NCBI RefSeq assembly: GCF_008704495.1
Contig: NZ_CP023699.1
Span: 6,324,001-6,388,000, forward strand
Length of the DNA: 64,000 nucleotides
Source: Streptomyces kanamyceticus
GTDB lineage: Bacteria; Actinomycetota; Actinomycetes; Streptomycetales; Streptomycetaceae
Reading direction: 5' to 3'
The translations under genes were made by a program, and so were the position numbers. The notes under the pieces were generated by a model. It was not told the DNA's origin. It saw only the letters and a program-made list of their open reading frames with translations, and ran no database searches. Positions within the stretch are counted from its first letter, which is position 1. Each line of letters opens with the position of its first letter. Shown piece by piece: positions 31,528 through 40,545 of the stretch.

Positions 31528-32715
31528 GTGAAGTCGTACGTGAACAGGGCCAACGCCGGAGTGAACCTGCCTGCGCTGCGCGGCCACAACGCCGCGCTCG
31601 TGCTCGATCTGCTGCGCGCGGCGGGCGACGGCGGCATCAGCCGCCTGGAACTCGCCGAGCGCACCGGGCTCACCCCGCAGGCGGTCAGCAAGATCACCGC
31701 CCGGCTGCGCGCCGAAGGGCTCGCCGCCGACGCGGGCCGCCGCGCCTCGACGGGCGGCAAGCCGCGCACGGTGCTCCGGCTCGTCCCCGACGCCGGGCAC
31801 GCCGTCGGACTGCACCTCGACCGCGACGAGCTGACCGCCGTCCTGGTCGACCTGACCGGCGCGGTGGTCGCCGAGCGCCGCGCCCCGCTGGCCTTCGGCG
31901 CGGGCGCCGACGCCGTGGTGGCCGCGGCGGCGGGGGAGGTGCGGGCGCTGCTCGCCGGGCACGGCGCGGTGTCCGGCGTCGGCGTGGCGCTGCCGGGCCC
32001 GCTCGACCACGCCGAAGGCGTGCTGCACCGGGTGACCGGCTTCCCCGCCTGGGACGGCTTCCCGCTCGGGGACGCGCTCGCGGAGCGGCTCGCGCTGCCC
32101 GTCGTGGTCGACAAGGACACCAACGCCGCCGCCCTCGGCCTCGCGCTCGCGGGCGCCGCCGAGTCCTTCGCGTATCTGCACCTGGGCACCGGGCTCGGCG
32201 CCGGACTCGTGCTCGGCGGCGCCCTGTACCGGGGCGAGCGCACCGGGGCAGGCGAATTCGGCCACCAGGTGCTCCAGTTGGACGGGCCCGCGTGCGCGTG
32301 CGGGGACCGCGGCTGCGTCGAGGCGCTGTGCCTGGCGGCCGTCGCGGGCGGCGCGCTCGACGAGGCGGCACGCGTGCTCGGCACGGCGGCGGGCAACCTC
32401 GTCGGGCTCCTCGACATCGACCGCGTCCTGCTCGGCGGACGGACCGTATTCGCCGCCGAGGACCTCTTCGTACGCGGTGTGGGCGCGGTCGTCGACGAGC
32501 GGGTGCGGCGCGGCGGCGGGGGAGCGCGGGTGCCCGTCGCGCTCGCTCCCGGCGGGGAGCGCGGGGTCGCGGAGGGGGCGGCCCAGCTGGTGCTCGCGCC
32601 GGTCTTCGGCCGGGCGGATGTGGCGATTCCCGCCCATCGGGGCCTTTCCGGTTCGCCGGGCCTTTCTGGTTCGCCGGGGCTTTCCCGTTCATCAGGAGTG
32701 AGGGAAATCCGCTGA
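31528..32715 (+). CDS. ROK-family transcriptional regulator
   Basis: A 395-residue protein from GTG 31528. Residues of about 15-75 form a MarR-like winged helix (GGISRLELAERTGLTPQAVS). The sugar-kinase-like domain has VALPGPLDHAEGVLHRVTG, VVDKDTNAAALGLA, YLHLGTGLGAGLVLGG and the zinc motif CACGDRGCVEALC. ROK repressors of the NagC/Xyl type respond to sugars. The C-terminus ends in GLSGSPG repeats from 18-bp units. It is divergent from the oxidoreductase/UPF0303 pair, its likely target. Confidence 0.92.
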   Translation: MKSYVNRANAGVNLPALRGHNAALVLDLLRAAGDGGISRLELAERTGLTPQAVSKITARLRAEGLAADAGRRASTGGKPRTVLRLVPDAGHAVGLHLDRDELTAVLVDLTGAVVAERRAPLAFGAGADAVVAAAAGEVRALLAGHGAVSGVGVALPGPLDHAEGVLHRVTGFPAWDGFPLGDALAERLALPVVVDKDTNAAALGLALAGAAESFAYLHLGTGLGAGLVLGGALYRGERTGAGEFGHQVLQLDGPACACGDRGCVEALCLAAVAGGALDEAARVLGTAAGNLVGLLDIDRVLLGGRTVFAAEDLFVRGVGAVVDERVRRGGGGARVPVALAPGGERGVAEGAAQLVLAPVFGRADVAIPAHRGLSGSPGLSGSPGLSRSSGVREIR

Positions 32716-32837
32716 TCGGGCGGGTTCGGACGCCCGATCGGTCCCATTGGGTGGTGGCGTGCCGGTGAGGTCGCGCGCGCGTGGCAGGGTCGCGGGCCAC
32801 GACCGGTCTTCCGCGCCCCGTTGAGCAAAGGTCCGCC

Positions 32838-33596
32838 ATGCGCTTGTGCAGTTCTCTCGCCTCCGGCGTCGCCGCCGCGGTCGTCGCCCTCGCGTCCGGC
32901 GCGGTGGGGACACCAGCTGTGGCGGACAGCGGCGCGCATCAGGGACCCGGCTGCGCGCCCGCGGACAGCGCCGACTTCCCCGTCGACACCCGCATCCACG
33001 CGGGCCCCGCCGCCTACCGCGCGGGCGGCGGCCACCGGAGCTGGACGATCGACCTCACCAACACCACGGGTGACACCTGCGACGACGTCCACCCGGTCCT
33101 CGTCCTCGTCGACGGGAAGCGGACGCTGCGGGCGCGCCAGATCCGCCTGGAGTTCCACGACGGGACGCGCTGGCGGCCCGTGGCGTTCGAGAAGACCGAC
33201 CGGGACGAGAAGATCGGCGTCTTCGGCGAGGGCTCCGACGGCACCGACGCCAACGGCGGCTCCGGCGACTTCGAGGGCTTCACGGTCGGCCCCGGCAGGA
33301 CCGTCACCGTCAAGGCCCGGCTCGCCTTCACCGCCGACGCGCGGCCCGATCACGTGGTCGCCTCCGCCGCGCTCGTCCAGCGCAGGGGCGACGACGGCGA
33401 CTGGGTCGGCGAGTCCAACGACTATCCGTTCGACATCGTGACCGGCGGCTCTTCCCGTCTGCCGTCGGCCACCAATCAGCTCGCCGAGACGGGCCCGGAC
33501 GCGCTGCTCGGGCTCGGCGCCACCGCGGGCGCGCTCCTCTTCGTCGGCGGCGCCCTGGTGGTGGGTTCCCGGCGCATTCGGGCCACCGGGCGCTGA
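32838..33596 (+). CDS. Secreted protein with LAETG cell-wall sorting signal
   Basis: A 252-residue exported protein: signal peptide (SSLASGVAAAVVALASGAVG, then TPAVADS), an IgG-like extracellular domain with SWTIDLTNTTGDTC and LEFHDGTRWRPVAFE, and a C-terminal sorting signal NQLAETG. That signal is followed by a hydrophobic helix (ALLGLGATAGALLFVGGALV) and a basic tail RRIRATGR. LAxTG is the class E sortase motif, and a class E sortase is encoded at 19481. Cys47-Cys83 (by eye) may form a disulfide. The ligand is unknown. Confidence 0.9.
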   Translation: MRLCSSLASGVAAAVVALASGAVGTPAVADSGAHQGPGCAPADSADFPVDTRIHAGPAAYRAGGGHRSWTIDLTNTTGDTCDDVHPVLVLVDGKRTLRARQIRLEFHDGTRWRPVAFEKTDRDEKIGVFGEGSDGTDANGGSGDFEGFTVGPGRTVTVKARLAFTADARPDHVVASAALVQRRGDDGDWVGESNDYPFDIVTGGSSRLPSATNQLAETGPDALLGLGATAGALLFVGGALVVGSRRIRATGR

Positions 33597-33685
33597 ACTG
33601 GCCATTCCGTTCCCGTCACCTGCCGAACGGCTGGCGGCACCCGCCGTTCACCTGCCAGTTCACGAACGTCTGCGAACATCCCCGG

Positions 33686-34495
33686 GTGGACAACCCGAAC
33701 ACCGCGCAGCCGCCCGCCCACCTGCTCGACCAGGCCCCCGGCGCCCCCGTGCGCTCCGGCATCCCGGAGCACGGACGCATCCCGAAGTACTACGCCGTGA
33801 AGGCCAGGATCGCCGTCCTCATCGAGGAGTTGGGGGACGGCAAGGCGCTGCCCACCGAGCGGGATCTCGCCGTGCGCTACGAGGTGGCGCGCGAGACCGT
33901 GCGCCAGGCGCTGCGCGAACTGCTCCTGGAGGGACGGCTGCGCAGGCAGGGCCGCGGCACCGTCGTCGCGGGCCCCAAGCTGGAGCAGCCGCTGTCGCTC
34001 GCGAGTTACACCGAAGGCGTACGACGGCAGGGGCGCAGGCCGGGACGTCACCTCATCTCCCTCGACCGCTTCCCGTGCCCGCCCGTGCTCGCCGCGGAGA
34101 TCCGCGCCGACGTGGGCGAACCCGTCTGGCACATGGAGCGCGTGCTGCTCGCCGACGACGAGCGGGTCGGCCTGGAGAGCACCTACGTCCCGGTGGGCCT
34201 GGTGCCCCGGCTCGACGGCGACTTCGAGCCGGACTCGTCCTTCTACGCCTATCTGCGCGACGAACTCGGCATCGCCTTCGGGGACGCCGACGAACGGATC
34301 GAGACGGTGCTCGCCACCCCGCGCGAGGCGCTGCTCGTCGGGACGCCGCCCGCGCTGCCGATGCTGCTGATCCACCGGCTCTCCCGGGACACCTCGGGAC
34401 GCCCCCTCGAGCGGGTGCGGACCCTCTACCGGGGCGACCGGTTCTCGTTCACCACGCATCTCGGCCACACCGCGGGCGTCACGGACAACGGCTGA
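33686..34495 (+). CDS. GntR-family (HutC/UTRA) regulator of the phosphonate cluster
   Basis: A 269-residue protein from GTG 33686. The N-terminal winged helix reads YYAVKARIAVLIEELGDGKA, LPTERDLAVRYEVARETVRQ and ALRELLLEGRLRRQGRGTVV. The rest is a UTRA ligand-binding domain (PVWHMERVLLADDERVGLES, LLIHRLSRDTSGRPLERVRT, LYRGDRFSF). UTRA/HutC regulators sense small phosphorylated or amino compounds. It precedes the FAD oxidase, phosphonatase and AEP-type transporter genes and probably controls them. Confidence 0.92.
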   Translation: MDNPNTAQPPAHLLDQAPGAPVRSGIPEHGRIPKYYAVKARIAVLIEELGDGKALPTERDLAVRYEVARETVRQALRELLLEGRLRRQGRGTVVAGPKLEQPLSLASYTEGVRRQGRRPGRHLISLDRFPCPPVLAAEIRADVGEPVWHMERVLLADDERVGLESTYVPVGLVPRLDGDFEPDSSFYAYLRDELGIAFGDADERIETVLATPREALLVGTPPALPMLLIHRLSRDTSGRPLERVRTLYRGDRFSFTTHLGHTAGVTDNG

Positions 34496-34544
34496 ACACG
34501 CCCTCCACAGACGGCGATCGACCCAAGATGATAACGGAAACGTA

Positions 34545-34561
34545 ACGGGTCTAGGCCAAGC
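34545..34561. promoter_or_regulatory. Candidate GntR operator, site 1
   Basis: AACGGGTCTAGGCCAAG contains GTCTAGGC, close to the HutC-type GTxTAxAC core. It is 73 nt before the FAD oxidase start and resembles the site at 40504-40520. Confidence 0.45.
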
Positions 34562-34633
34562 TTGGGTGGCCGTTCACCGTCCCGTTGCCCGTCGGCCCCA
34601 CGCGGGTCACCCGTCCCCAGGAGCGTTGCCGCC

Positions 34634-35758
34634 GTGAGAGTCATCGTCGTAGGAGCCGGCGTGGTGGGAACCATGCACGCCTGGCACGCAGTGGAACGCG
34701 GCCACGAGGTCGTACAGATCGAGCGCGAGAGCGAGGCCCGCGGGGCGTCGCTGCGCAACTTCGGACAGATATGGGTGAGCGGCCGCGCGGGCGGCGAGGA
34801 GCTCGACACCGCGCTGCGCGCCCGGGAGCTCTGGGAGGGCATCGGCGAACGCGTGCCGGGCCTCGGTTTCCGGGCCATCGGCTCGCTGACCCTGGTGCGG
34901 AACGAACGCGAGCGCGCCGTCGCCGAGGCGGCGCTCGCCCGCCCGGACGCGGCCGCCCGCGGCTACAAGCTGCTCACCGCCGACGAGGCGCGCGACCTCA
35001 ACCCCGCCCTGCGCGGCGAGTTCAGCGCCGCCCTGTGGTGCGAGCGGGACGCGGCGGTGGAGCCGCGCACCGCCCAACTGAGGCTGCGCGAAGCCCTGTC
35101 GAAGTCCCCGCGCTACACCTTCCTGCCCGGCCGTGAGGTCCGCGAGGTCGTCGGCACGGGCAGCGTCCGCGACGACCACGGTGACGTGCACACCGGCGAC
35201 GCCGTCGTGCTCGCCACCGGCGCCTGGCTCGGCGGCCTCGTGCGCGAACTGGCGGGCCCCGACCTGCCCGTGCGCCGCGTACGCCTCCAGATGATGCAGA
35301 CCGAACCGCTCGGCGAGACGCTCACCACCTCCGTCGCCGACGCCGACAGCTTCCGCTACTACCCGGCGTACAAGTCCGACGCGCTCGACGCGCTCAACGC
35401 CGGACAGGCCCAGCGGCCGACCGCCGAAGCGCACAAGATGCAGCTGCTCATGGTGCAGCGCGCGGACGGCGGCCTGACCATCGGCGACACCCACGAGTAC
35501 GAACACCCCTTCGCCTTCGACACCCTCGAAGACCCCTACGAGCACCTCACCGAGGTCGTCGAGGGCTTCCTCGGCCGCCCGCTGCCGAAGATCAGGCGGC
35601 GCTGGGCCGGGGTGTACGCGCAGTGCGTCGACACCAGCCGCGTCGTGCACCGACAGGAGCTGCGCCCCGGCGTGTGGCTGGTCACCGGGCCCGGCGGGCG
35701 CGGCATGACCTGCTCGCCCGCCATCGCCGAGAAGACCGCGGACCAACTGGGATGGTGA
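34634..35758 (+). CDS. FAD-dependent amine oxidase linked to phosphonate breakdown (TIGR03364 type)
   Basis: A 374-residue flavoprotein from GTG 34634. The dinucleotide fold is VIVVGAGVVGTMHAWHAVERG; the FAD region continues with GASLRNFGQIWVSGRAG and AVVLATGAWLGGLV, and the C-terminus has TGPGGRGMTCSPAIAE. It belongs to the DAO/glycine-oxidase-like family. The RNFGQIWVSG block is, as I recall it, that of the clade encoded with phosphonatase-like HAD hydrolases and proposed to oxidatively deaminate an aminophosphonate. The next gene overlaps its end and is just such a hydrolase. Confidence 0.88.
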   Translation: MRVIVVGAGVVGTMHAWHAVERGHEVVQIERESEARGASLRNFGQIWVSGRAGGEELDTALRARELWEGIGERVPGLGFRAIGSLTLVRNERERAVAEAALARPDAAARGYKLLTADEARDLNPALRGEFSAALWCERDAAVEPRTAQLRLREALSKSPRYTFLPGREVREVVGTGSVRDDHGDVHTGDAVVLATGAWLGGLVRELAGPDLPVRRVRLQMMQTEPLGETLTTSVADADSFRYYPAYKSDALDALNAGQAQRPTAEAHKMQLLMVQRADGGLTIGDTHEYEHPFAFDTLEDPYEHLTEVVEGFLGRPLPKIRRRWAGVYAQCVDTSRVVHRQELRPGVWLVTGPGGRGMTCSPAIAEKTADQLGW

Positions 35759-36456
35759 ACGAATTGAGCACGCACCGTACGGGCCTCGTCGTACTGGACA
35801 TGGCGGGCACCACCGTCGCCGACGGCGGCCTCGTCGAGCAGGCCTTCGCCGCCGCCGCGCGGGAGCTCGGCGTCGAGCCCGACTCCGCCGACCACGCGGC
35901 GAAACTGGAGTACGTCCGCGCCACGATGGGCGAGTCCAAGATCTCCGTCTTCCGGCACCTCTTCGGCGAAGAGGCGCTCGCCCAGCAGGCGAACGTCGCG
36001 TTCGAGAAGGCGTACGGGACGCTCGTCGACGGCGGCCGCATCGCCCCGATACCCGGGGCGCGCGAGGCCGTCGAGGAGCTCCAGGAGGACGGCAGGACCG
36101 TCGTCCTGACCACCGGGTTCGCCCGCGTCACGCAGGACGCCATCCTCGACGCGCTCGGCTGGCGCGACCTCGTCGGGCTCACCCTGTGTCCCGCCGACGC
36201 GGGCGGCCGCGGGCGGCCCTACCCGGACATGGTGCTCGCCGCGTTCCTGCGCACCGGGGCGGTCGACGGGGTCCAGGACGTCGCGGTCGCGGGCGACACG
36301 GCGTACGACATGCTCAGCGGCGTACGGTCCGGGGCCTCGGTCGTCGCCGGAGTGCTGACCGGCGCCCACGGCGACGCGGCGCTCCGCGAGGCCGGTGCCA
36401 CCCACGTCCTCGGCTCCGTCGCCGAACTGCCCGCGCTGCTCCGGGGAACCGGCTGA
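35752..36456 (+). CDS. Phosphonatase-like HAD hydrolase
   Basis: A 234-residue protein from ATG 35752, overlapping the previous stop. Motif I is VVLDMAGTTVADGG: the nucleophile Asp is followed by MAGT, as in phosphonoacetaldehyde hydrolase (DWAGT), not the DxD of phosphatases. VVLTTGFARVTQDAILDALG is motif II, and GRPYPDMVLAA with VAVAGDTAYDMLSGVRSGAS gives motifs III and IV. It should cleave the C-P bond of the aldehyde made by the FAD oxidase. It is shorter than PhnX and lacks its obvious cap Lys pattern. Confidence 0.9.
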   Translation: MVNELSTHRTGLVVLDMAGTTVADGGLVEQAFAAAARELGVEPDSADHAAKLEYVRATMGESKISVFRHLFGEEALAQQANVAFEKAYGTLVDGGRIAPIPGAREAVEELQEDGRTVVLTTGFARVTQDAILDALGWRDLVGLTLCPADAGGRGRPYPDMVLAAFLRTGAVDGVQDVAVAGDTAYDMLSGVRSGASVVAGVLTGAHGDAALREAGATHVLGSVAELPALLRGTG

Positions 36457-37508
36457 TGGGCAGCGGCATCCGCTTCGACCGGGTCTCCGTCGCCTACGGC
36501 GGGAACACCGTCCTCGACTCGCTCGACCTGACCGTCGAACCCGGCGAGGTCATGGCCCTGCTCGGGCCCTCCGGGTCCGGCAAGACCACCGCGCTGCGGG
36601 CCGTCGCGGGCTTCGTGCGGCCCGCCTCCGGGCGGGTGTTCATCGGGGAGCGCGACGTCACGGGCCTGCCGCCGCACCAGCGCGGCATCGGCATGGTCGT
36701 CCAGCAGTACGCGCTCTTCCCGCACATGCGCGTCGCGGACAACGTCGCCTTCGGCATGAAGGCGCAGAAGGTGGCGAAGGGCGAGATCCCCGGACGGGTC
36801 GCCGAAGCCCTGGAGATGACGGGCATGGCGGCGTACGCGCGGCGCTTCCCGCGCGAGCTGTCCGGCGGGCAGCAGCAGCGGGTCGCGATCGCGCGGGCGC
36901 TCGCCATCCGGCCCGGAGTGCTGCTCCTCGACGAGCCGCTGTCCGCGCTCGACGCGCAGCTGCGGTCGGGAATGCTCGCCGAACTCGCCCGGTTGCACCG
37001 GGAGTTGCCGGACGTCTCCATTCTGTACGTCACCCATGACCAGGTGGAGGCGCTGACCCTGGCCGACCGGATCGCCGTCATGGACCGGGCGCGGCTGCGG
37101 GACTGCGGTACGCCGCAGGAGCTCTATCGGGCGCCTCGGACCGAGTTCACCGCTTCCTTCGTGGGCAACGCGAATCTCCTTCCGGTGACGGTGGGGTCGG
37201 CGGGTGTCTCCCTCGGCGGGGCCGAGCTCAAGGTGGACACGGGGTCGGCGGCGCCGGGGGCGACGGCCACGTTGTGCGTGCGGCCGCATCTGGTGGGGCT
37301 CGGCGACGGGCCCAACCCCCTCCGGGGGAAGGTGAGCGAGGTCCAATGGCGGGGCTCCACGCATCGGTTGTACGTCGATGTGGATGGTCAGCGGGTGAAG
37401 GCGGATGTCCGGGAACTCCGGACACCGCCTGCCATCGGGGACTCGGTCACCTTGCACTTCGCTCCTGAGGACGCGGTGCTCTTGTCCGGCGGGGTGACCG
37501 ATGGGTAG
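36456..37508 (+). CDS. ABC importer ATPase, 2-aminoethylphosphonate type (PhnT-like)
   Basis: A 350-residue ATPase from ATG 36456, overlapping the preceding stop by 1 nt. Walker A is GPSGSGKTT, the Q-loop VVQQYALFPHMRVADNVAFG, the signature LSGGQQQRVAIARALAIRP, Walker B LLLDEPLSALDAQLR, and the switch YVTHDQVEAL. A C-terminal TOBE-like domain follows. This is the PotA/FbpC-like class used by 2-AEP importers. The gene context (oxidase, phosphonatase) supports a phosphonate substrate. Confidence 0.93.
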   Translation: MGSGIRFDRVSVAYGGNTVLDSLDLTVEPGEVMALLGPSGSGKTTALRAVAGFVRPASGRVFIGERDVTGLPPHQRGIGMVVQQYALFPHMRVADNVAFGMKAQKVAKGEIPGRVAEALEMTGMAAYARRFPRELSGGQQQRVAIARALAIRPGVLLLDEPLSALDAQLRSGMLAELARLHRELPDVSILYVTHDQVEALTLADRIAVMDRARLRDCGTPQELYRAPRTEFTASFVGNANLLPVTVGSAGVSLGGAELKVDTGSAAPGATATLCVRPHLVGLGDGPNPLRGKVSEVQWRGSTHRLYVDVDGQRVKADVRELRTPPAIGDSVTLHFAPEDAVLLSGGVTDG

Positions 37509-38520
37509 TCCGACTGAGCGCCTCGGTAAGCAGGGCTCGGCGACGGGGGCTGTGCCCACCCATCCCCAAGCTCTCGGCTGCGCTCGAACAGGGGAGGCCC
37601 CACTCGCCCCGGCGGAGGGCATGCCCACAGCGGTAGCGGCCACTGCCGCCGCGACCGGCACGGCGAAGGCTGCCGGAGGCAGGGGCGGGCAGCCGGGGCG
37701 CAAGGTGCCCGCCTTCGTCTGGGCCCTGCCCCCCATCGCCCTCCTCTCCCTCTTCTTCCTCTATCCCCTCGCCCTCGTCGTCCAGCAGTCCGTGCAACCC
37801 GACAGCGGGGGGACCTCCCTCCAGCCCTACTCCGACGTGTTCGCCTCCGAGGCGTTCCGGGAGGCGCTCGGGACCACCGTGTGGCTCGCGGTGGGGGCGA
37901 CCGTGGGGTGCCTCGTGCTGGGGTTCGCCCTCGCGCTCGTCATCGCCTTCGTGCCGTTTCCCGGTGGCAAGGCCGTCTCCCGGTTCATCGACGTCTTCCT
38001 CTCCTTCCCGTCCTTCCTGATCACGCTCGCCCTGCTGTTCGTCTACGGGACGAAGGGCATGGCGAACGGGGTGTGGACGGACGCGACGGGCGCCGCCGAG
38101 GGGCCTTTCCAGTTCCTCACCACCCCGTGGGGCGTGCTGCTCGCCGAGATCACGTACTTCACGCCCTTCGTGATGCGGCCGCTGCTCGCCGCGTTCTCGC
38201 AGCTCGACACCGCGCAGCTGGAGGTCGCGTCGAGCCTGGGCGCCAAGCCGTGGCGGATCGTGCGCCGGGTGATCCTGCCCGAGGCGCTGCCCGCGCTCGC
38301 GGCGGGCGGCAGCCTCGTCCTCGTCATGTGTCTGAACGAGTTCGGGATCGTCCTCTTCACGGGGGCCAAGGGCGTCACGACCCTGCCGATGCTCGTCTAC
38401 AGCAAGGCGATCCTGGAGTCCGACTATCCGGCGGCCTGTGTCGTCGCCGTCGTCAACATCGCGATTTCCGTGGGCCTCTACGGCCTGTACCGGGTGGTGA
38501 GCCGTCGTGTTGGTGCATAG
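37501..38520 (+). CDS. ABC importer permease, phosphonate type (PhnU-like)
   Basis: A 339-residue permease whose ATG 37501 overlaps the ATPase stop. Six helices start near residue 75 (VWALPPIALLSLFFLYPLAL). The EAA loop is EVASSLGAKPWRIVRRVILP. About 60 extra N-terminal residues come from a repeat element at 37541-37606; ATG 37621 may be the original start although its RBS is poorly placed. It pairs with the next permease. Confidence 0.88.
   Translation: MGSPTERLGKQGSATGAVPTHPQALGCARTGEAPLAPAEGMPTAVAATAAATGTAKAAGGRGGQPGRKVPAFVWALPPIALLSLFFLYPLALVVQQSVQPDSGGTSLQPYSDVFASEAFREALGTTVWLAVGATVGCLVLGFALALVIAFVPFPGGKAVSRFIDVFLSFPSFLITLALLFVYGTKGMANGVWTDATGAAEGPFQFLTTPWGVLLAEITYFTPFVMRPLLAAFSQLDTAQLEVASSLGAKPWRIVRRVILPEALPALAAGGSLVLVMCLNEFGIVLFTGAKGVTTLPMLVYSKAILESDYPAACVVAVVNIAISVGLYGLYRVVSRRVGA
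37541..37606. repeat. Dispersed Streptomyces repeat inside the permease N-terminus
   Basis: CCCCAAGCTCTCGGC ... GCTCGAACAGGGG forms an imperfect dyad and matches a dispersed intergenic repeat I remember from Streptomyces genomes. Here it is read in frame, giving PTHPQALGCARTGEAPLA. Confidence 0.6.
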
Positions 38521-39304
38521 CCGCAAGGGGAAGTGGGCCACCTGGGCGCTCTTCTTCGTCCTCTTCCTGCCGCTCTTCGCGCTGCCGCTGCTCGTGATCC
38601 TCGCGGCGTCGTTCGCCCAGCACTGGTCGGGGGCCTTCCCCTCCGGGTTCACCACCGAGCACTACGGGTCGGCCACCCGAGGGGAGTCGCTCCAGGCGCT
38701 CACCACCAGCCTGGTCACGGCCCTCAGCGCCAGCCTGCTCGCGCTGACCGTCGGATCGTGGGCCGCGCTCGCCGCGGCCTCGCTGAGGAAGGGCGGCAAG
38801 CGGCTGCTCGACGCGCTGTTCATGCTGCCCGTCGCCGTGCCGTCCGTCGTCGTCGGCCTCGCGGTCCTCGTCGCGTTCAGCAAGCCGCCGATGATCCTCA
38901 ACGGCACGAGCTCGATCGTGATCCTCGCGCACACCATTCTTGTCACGGCGTTCGCCTACCAGTCGGTTTCGGCTGCCATCGTGCGTCTCGACCCGGCGTA
39001 CGAACAGGCCGCCGCATCGCTCGGTGCCCGGCCCTCGTACGTCCTGTGGAAGGTGAAGCTGCCGCTCCTGCTGCCGTCCCTGACGGCGGCCGCCGGGCTC
39101 TGCTTCGCGCTCTCCATGGGCGAGTTGAGCGCCACGATGATGCTCTACCCGCCGGACTGGATGCCGCTCCCCGTGCGGATCTACGCGGCCACCGACCGAG
39201 GCTCCCTCTTCACCGGTGCCGCCGTCGCCGTGGTCCTGATGGCGGCGACGCTGCTGGTGCTCTTCGCCGTGTCCCGCGTCCGCACCCGCGCCTCCTATCG
39301 CTGA
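38507..39304 (+). CDS. ABC importer permease, phosphonate type (PhnV-like)
   Basis: A 265-residue permease from GTG 38507, overlapping the previous stop by 14 nt. Six helices begin with WALFFVLFLPLFALPLLVIL. The EAA loop is QAAASLGARPSYVLWKVKLP, and SMGELSATMMLYPPDWMPLP is the conserved C-terminal block of PotC/FbpB-like permeases. It completes the heterodimeric channel with the preceding gene. Confidence 0.92.
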   Translation: MLVHSRKGKWATWALFFVLFLPLFALPLLVILAASFAQHWSGAFPSGFTTEHYGSATRGESLQALTTSLVTALSASLLALTVGSWAALAAASLRKGGKRLLDALFMLPVAVPSVVVGLAVLVAFSKPPMILNGTSSIVILAHTILVTAFAYQSVSAAIVRLDPAYEQAAASLGARPSYVLWKVKLPLLLPSLTAAAGLCFALSMGELSATMMLYPPDWMPLPVRIYAATDRGSLFTGAAVAVVLMAATLLVLFAVSRVRTRASYR

Positions 39305-39355
39305 ACTCGCCGAACTGACCCCCGTCCCACGGTTCTTCAAGGAGTACGAAACGCC

Positions 39356-40435
39356 ATGTCCCGCCTTATCCGAGCCCGCCACGCCCGCACGATCGCCGCC
39401 GTCACCGGCAGCCTCGTCCTCGCCGGATCCCTCAGCGCGTGCGGCGGCAGCTCCGCCGCGTCCGACGAGAAGACCGTCACCGTCTACAGCGCCGACGGCC
39501 TCAAGGGCGAGAACGGCGACGGCTGGTACGACCAGGTCTTCAAGGACTTCACGAAGAAGACCGGCATCAAGGTGAACTACGTCGAGGGCGGCTCCGGCGA
39601 GATGGTGCAGCGCGCCGTCCGCGAGAAGTCCAACACGCAGGCCGACGTCATCATCACCCTGCCGCCGTTCATCCAGCAGGCCGACGAGAAGGGCCTGCTG
39701 CAGGAGTACAAGCCCAAGGGGTCCGAGCAGGTCGACGGCGCCGACAAGGACGCCGACGGCAAGTGGACCTCCGTCGTGAACAACTACTTCGGCTTCATCT
39801 ACAACAAGAAGGAGCTGTCGGGCGGCAAGGCGCCCAAGACGTGGGAGGACCTCACCGACAGTTCGTTCAAGGACAAGGTGCAGTACTCCACGCCCGGCGT
39901 CGCGGGCGACGGCACCGCCGTGCTCATCAAGGCGATGCACGACTTCGGCGGCAAGAAGCCCGCCATGGACTACCTGAAGAAGCTCCAGACCAACAACGTC
40001 GGCCCGTCCGCCTCCACCGGCAAGCTCGCGCCCAAGGTCGACAAGGGCGAGCTGCTCGCCGCCAACGGCGACGTCCAGATGAACTACGCGCAGTCCAAGG
40101 ACATGCCGAACCTCGGCATCTGGTTCCCCGCCAAGCAGGGCGGCAAGCCGACCACCTTCGCCCTGCCCTACGCGGCCGGGCTCGTCACCAAGGCCCCGCA
40201 CGACGCCAACGCCAAGAAGTTCCTCGACTACCTGCTCGGCCGCAAGGCCCAGCAGCAGGTCAGCGAGATCGGCGGCGGCTTCGCGGCCCGCAAGGACGTC
40301 AAGGCCACCGACGACAACGCGGTCGCGCTCGACAAGATCGTGGACGGCGTCGAGGTCTTCGAGCCCGACTGGGCGGACATCTCCAAGAACCTCAAGGCGT
40401 ACGTCGAGGACTGGAAGTCGGCGACGGGTAGCTGA
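39356..40435 (+). CDS. ABC importer substrate-binding lipoprotein, 2-AEP type
   Basis: A 359-residue lipoprotein from ATG 39356 with AAGGAG upstream. The signal ends in the lipobox LAGSLSAC. The mature part is an iron/2-AEP-type periplasmic binding protein: VTVYSADGLKGENGDGWYDQ, FKDFTKKTGIKVNYVEGGSG, FGFIYNKKELSGGKAPKTWE and TFALPYAAGLVTKAPHDANA. YSADGL is typical of the 2-aminoethylphosphonate-binding branch. It is the last gene of the transport operon. Confidence 0.92.
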   Translation: MSRLIRARHARTIAAVTGSLVLAGSLSACGGSSAASDEKTVTVYSADGLKGENGDGWYDQVFKDFTKKTGIKVNYVEGGSGEMVQRAVREKSNTQADVIITLPPFIQQADEKGLLQEYKPKGSEQVDGADKDADGKWTSVVNNYFGFIYNKKELSGGKAPKTWEDLTDSSFKDKVQYSTPGVAGDGTAVLIKAMHDFGGKKPAMDYLKKLQTNNVGPSASTGKLAPKVDKGELLAANGDVQMNYAQSKDMPNLGIWFPAKQGGKPTTFALPYAAGLVTKAPHDANAKKFLDYLLGRKAQQQVSEIGGGFAARKDVKATDDNAVALDKIVDGVEVFEPDWADISKNLKAYVEDWKSATGS

Positions 40436-40503
40436 GAGTTCACCGGGCAGCCGAGAGTTCACCGTCGCACCTCTGGCCCCGGGGTACTCGGTAGCGAAAA
40501 GAT

Positions 40504-40520
40504 AACGGGTATGGACCCAA
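40504..40520. promoter_or_regulatory. Candidate GntR operator, site 2
   Basis: AACGGGTATGGACCCAA shares AACGGGT and the overall layout with 34545-34561. It lies between the binding-protein gene and the phosphodiesterase gene, directly after GATAAC. Confidence 0.4.
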
Positions 40521-40545
40521 CGCCCCTGGAAACCCAGGGGCGTTG
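40518..40545 (+). terminator. 12-bp hairpin before the phosphodiesterase gene
   Basis: CAACGCCCCTGG and CCAGGGGCGTTG form a perfect stem on an AAAC loop. It may terminate the transport operon or act in the leader of the next gene; no U-run follows. Confidence 0.6.

Noticed and set aside
29865..33605. A 1246-codon open frame on the minus strand
   Set aside because: Only its 3' end (the UPF0303 gene) is real; the rest is the G+C-rich shadow of the oxidoreductase, ROK and LAETG genes in other frames.
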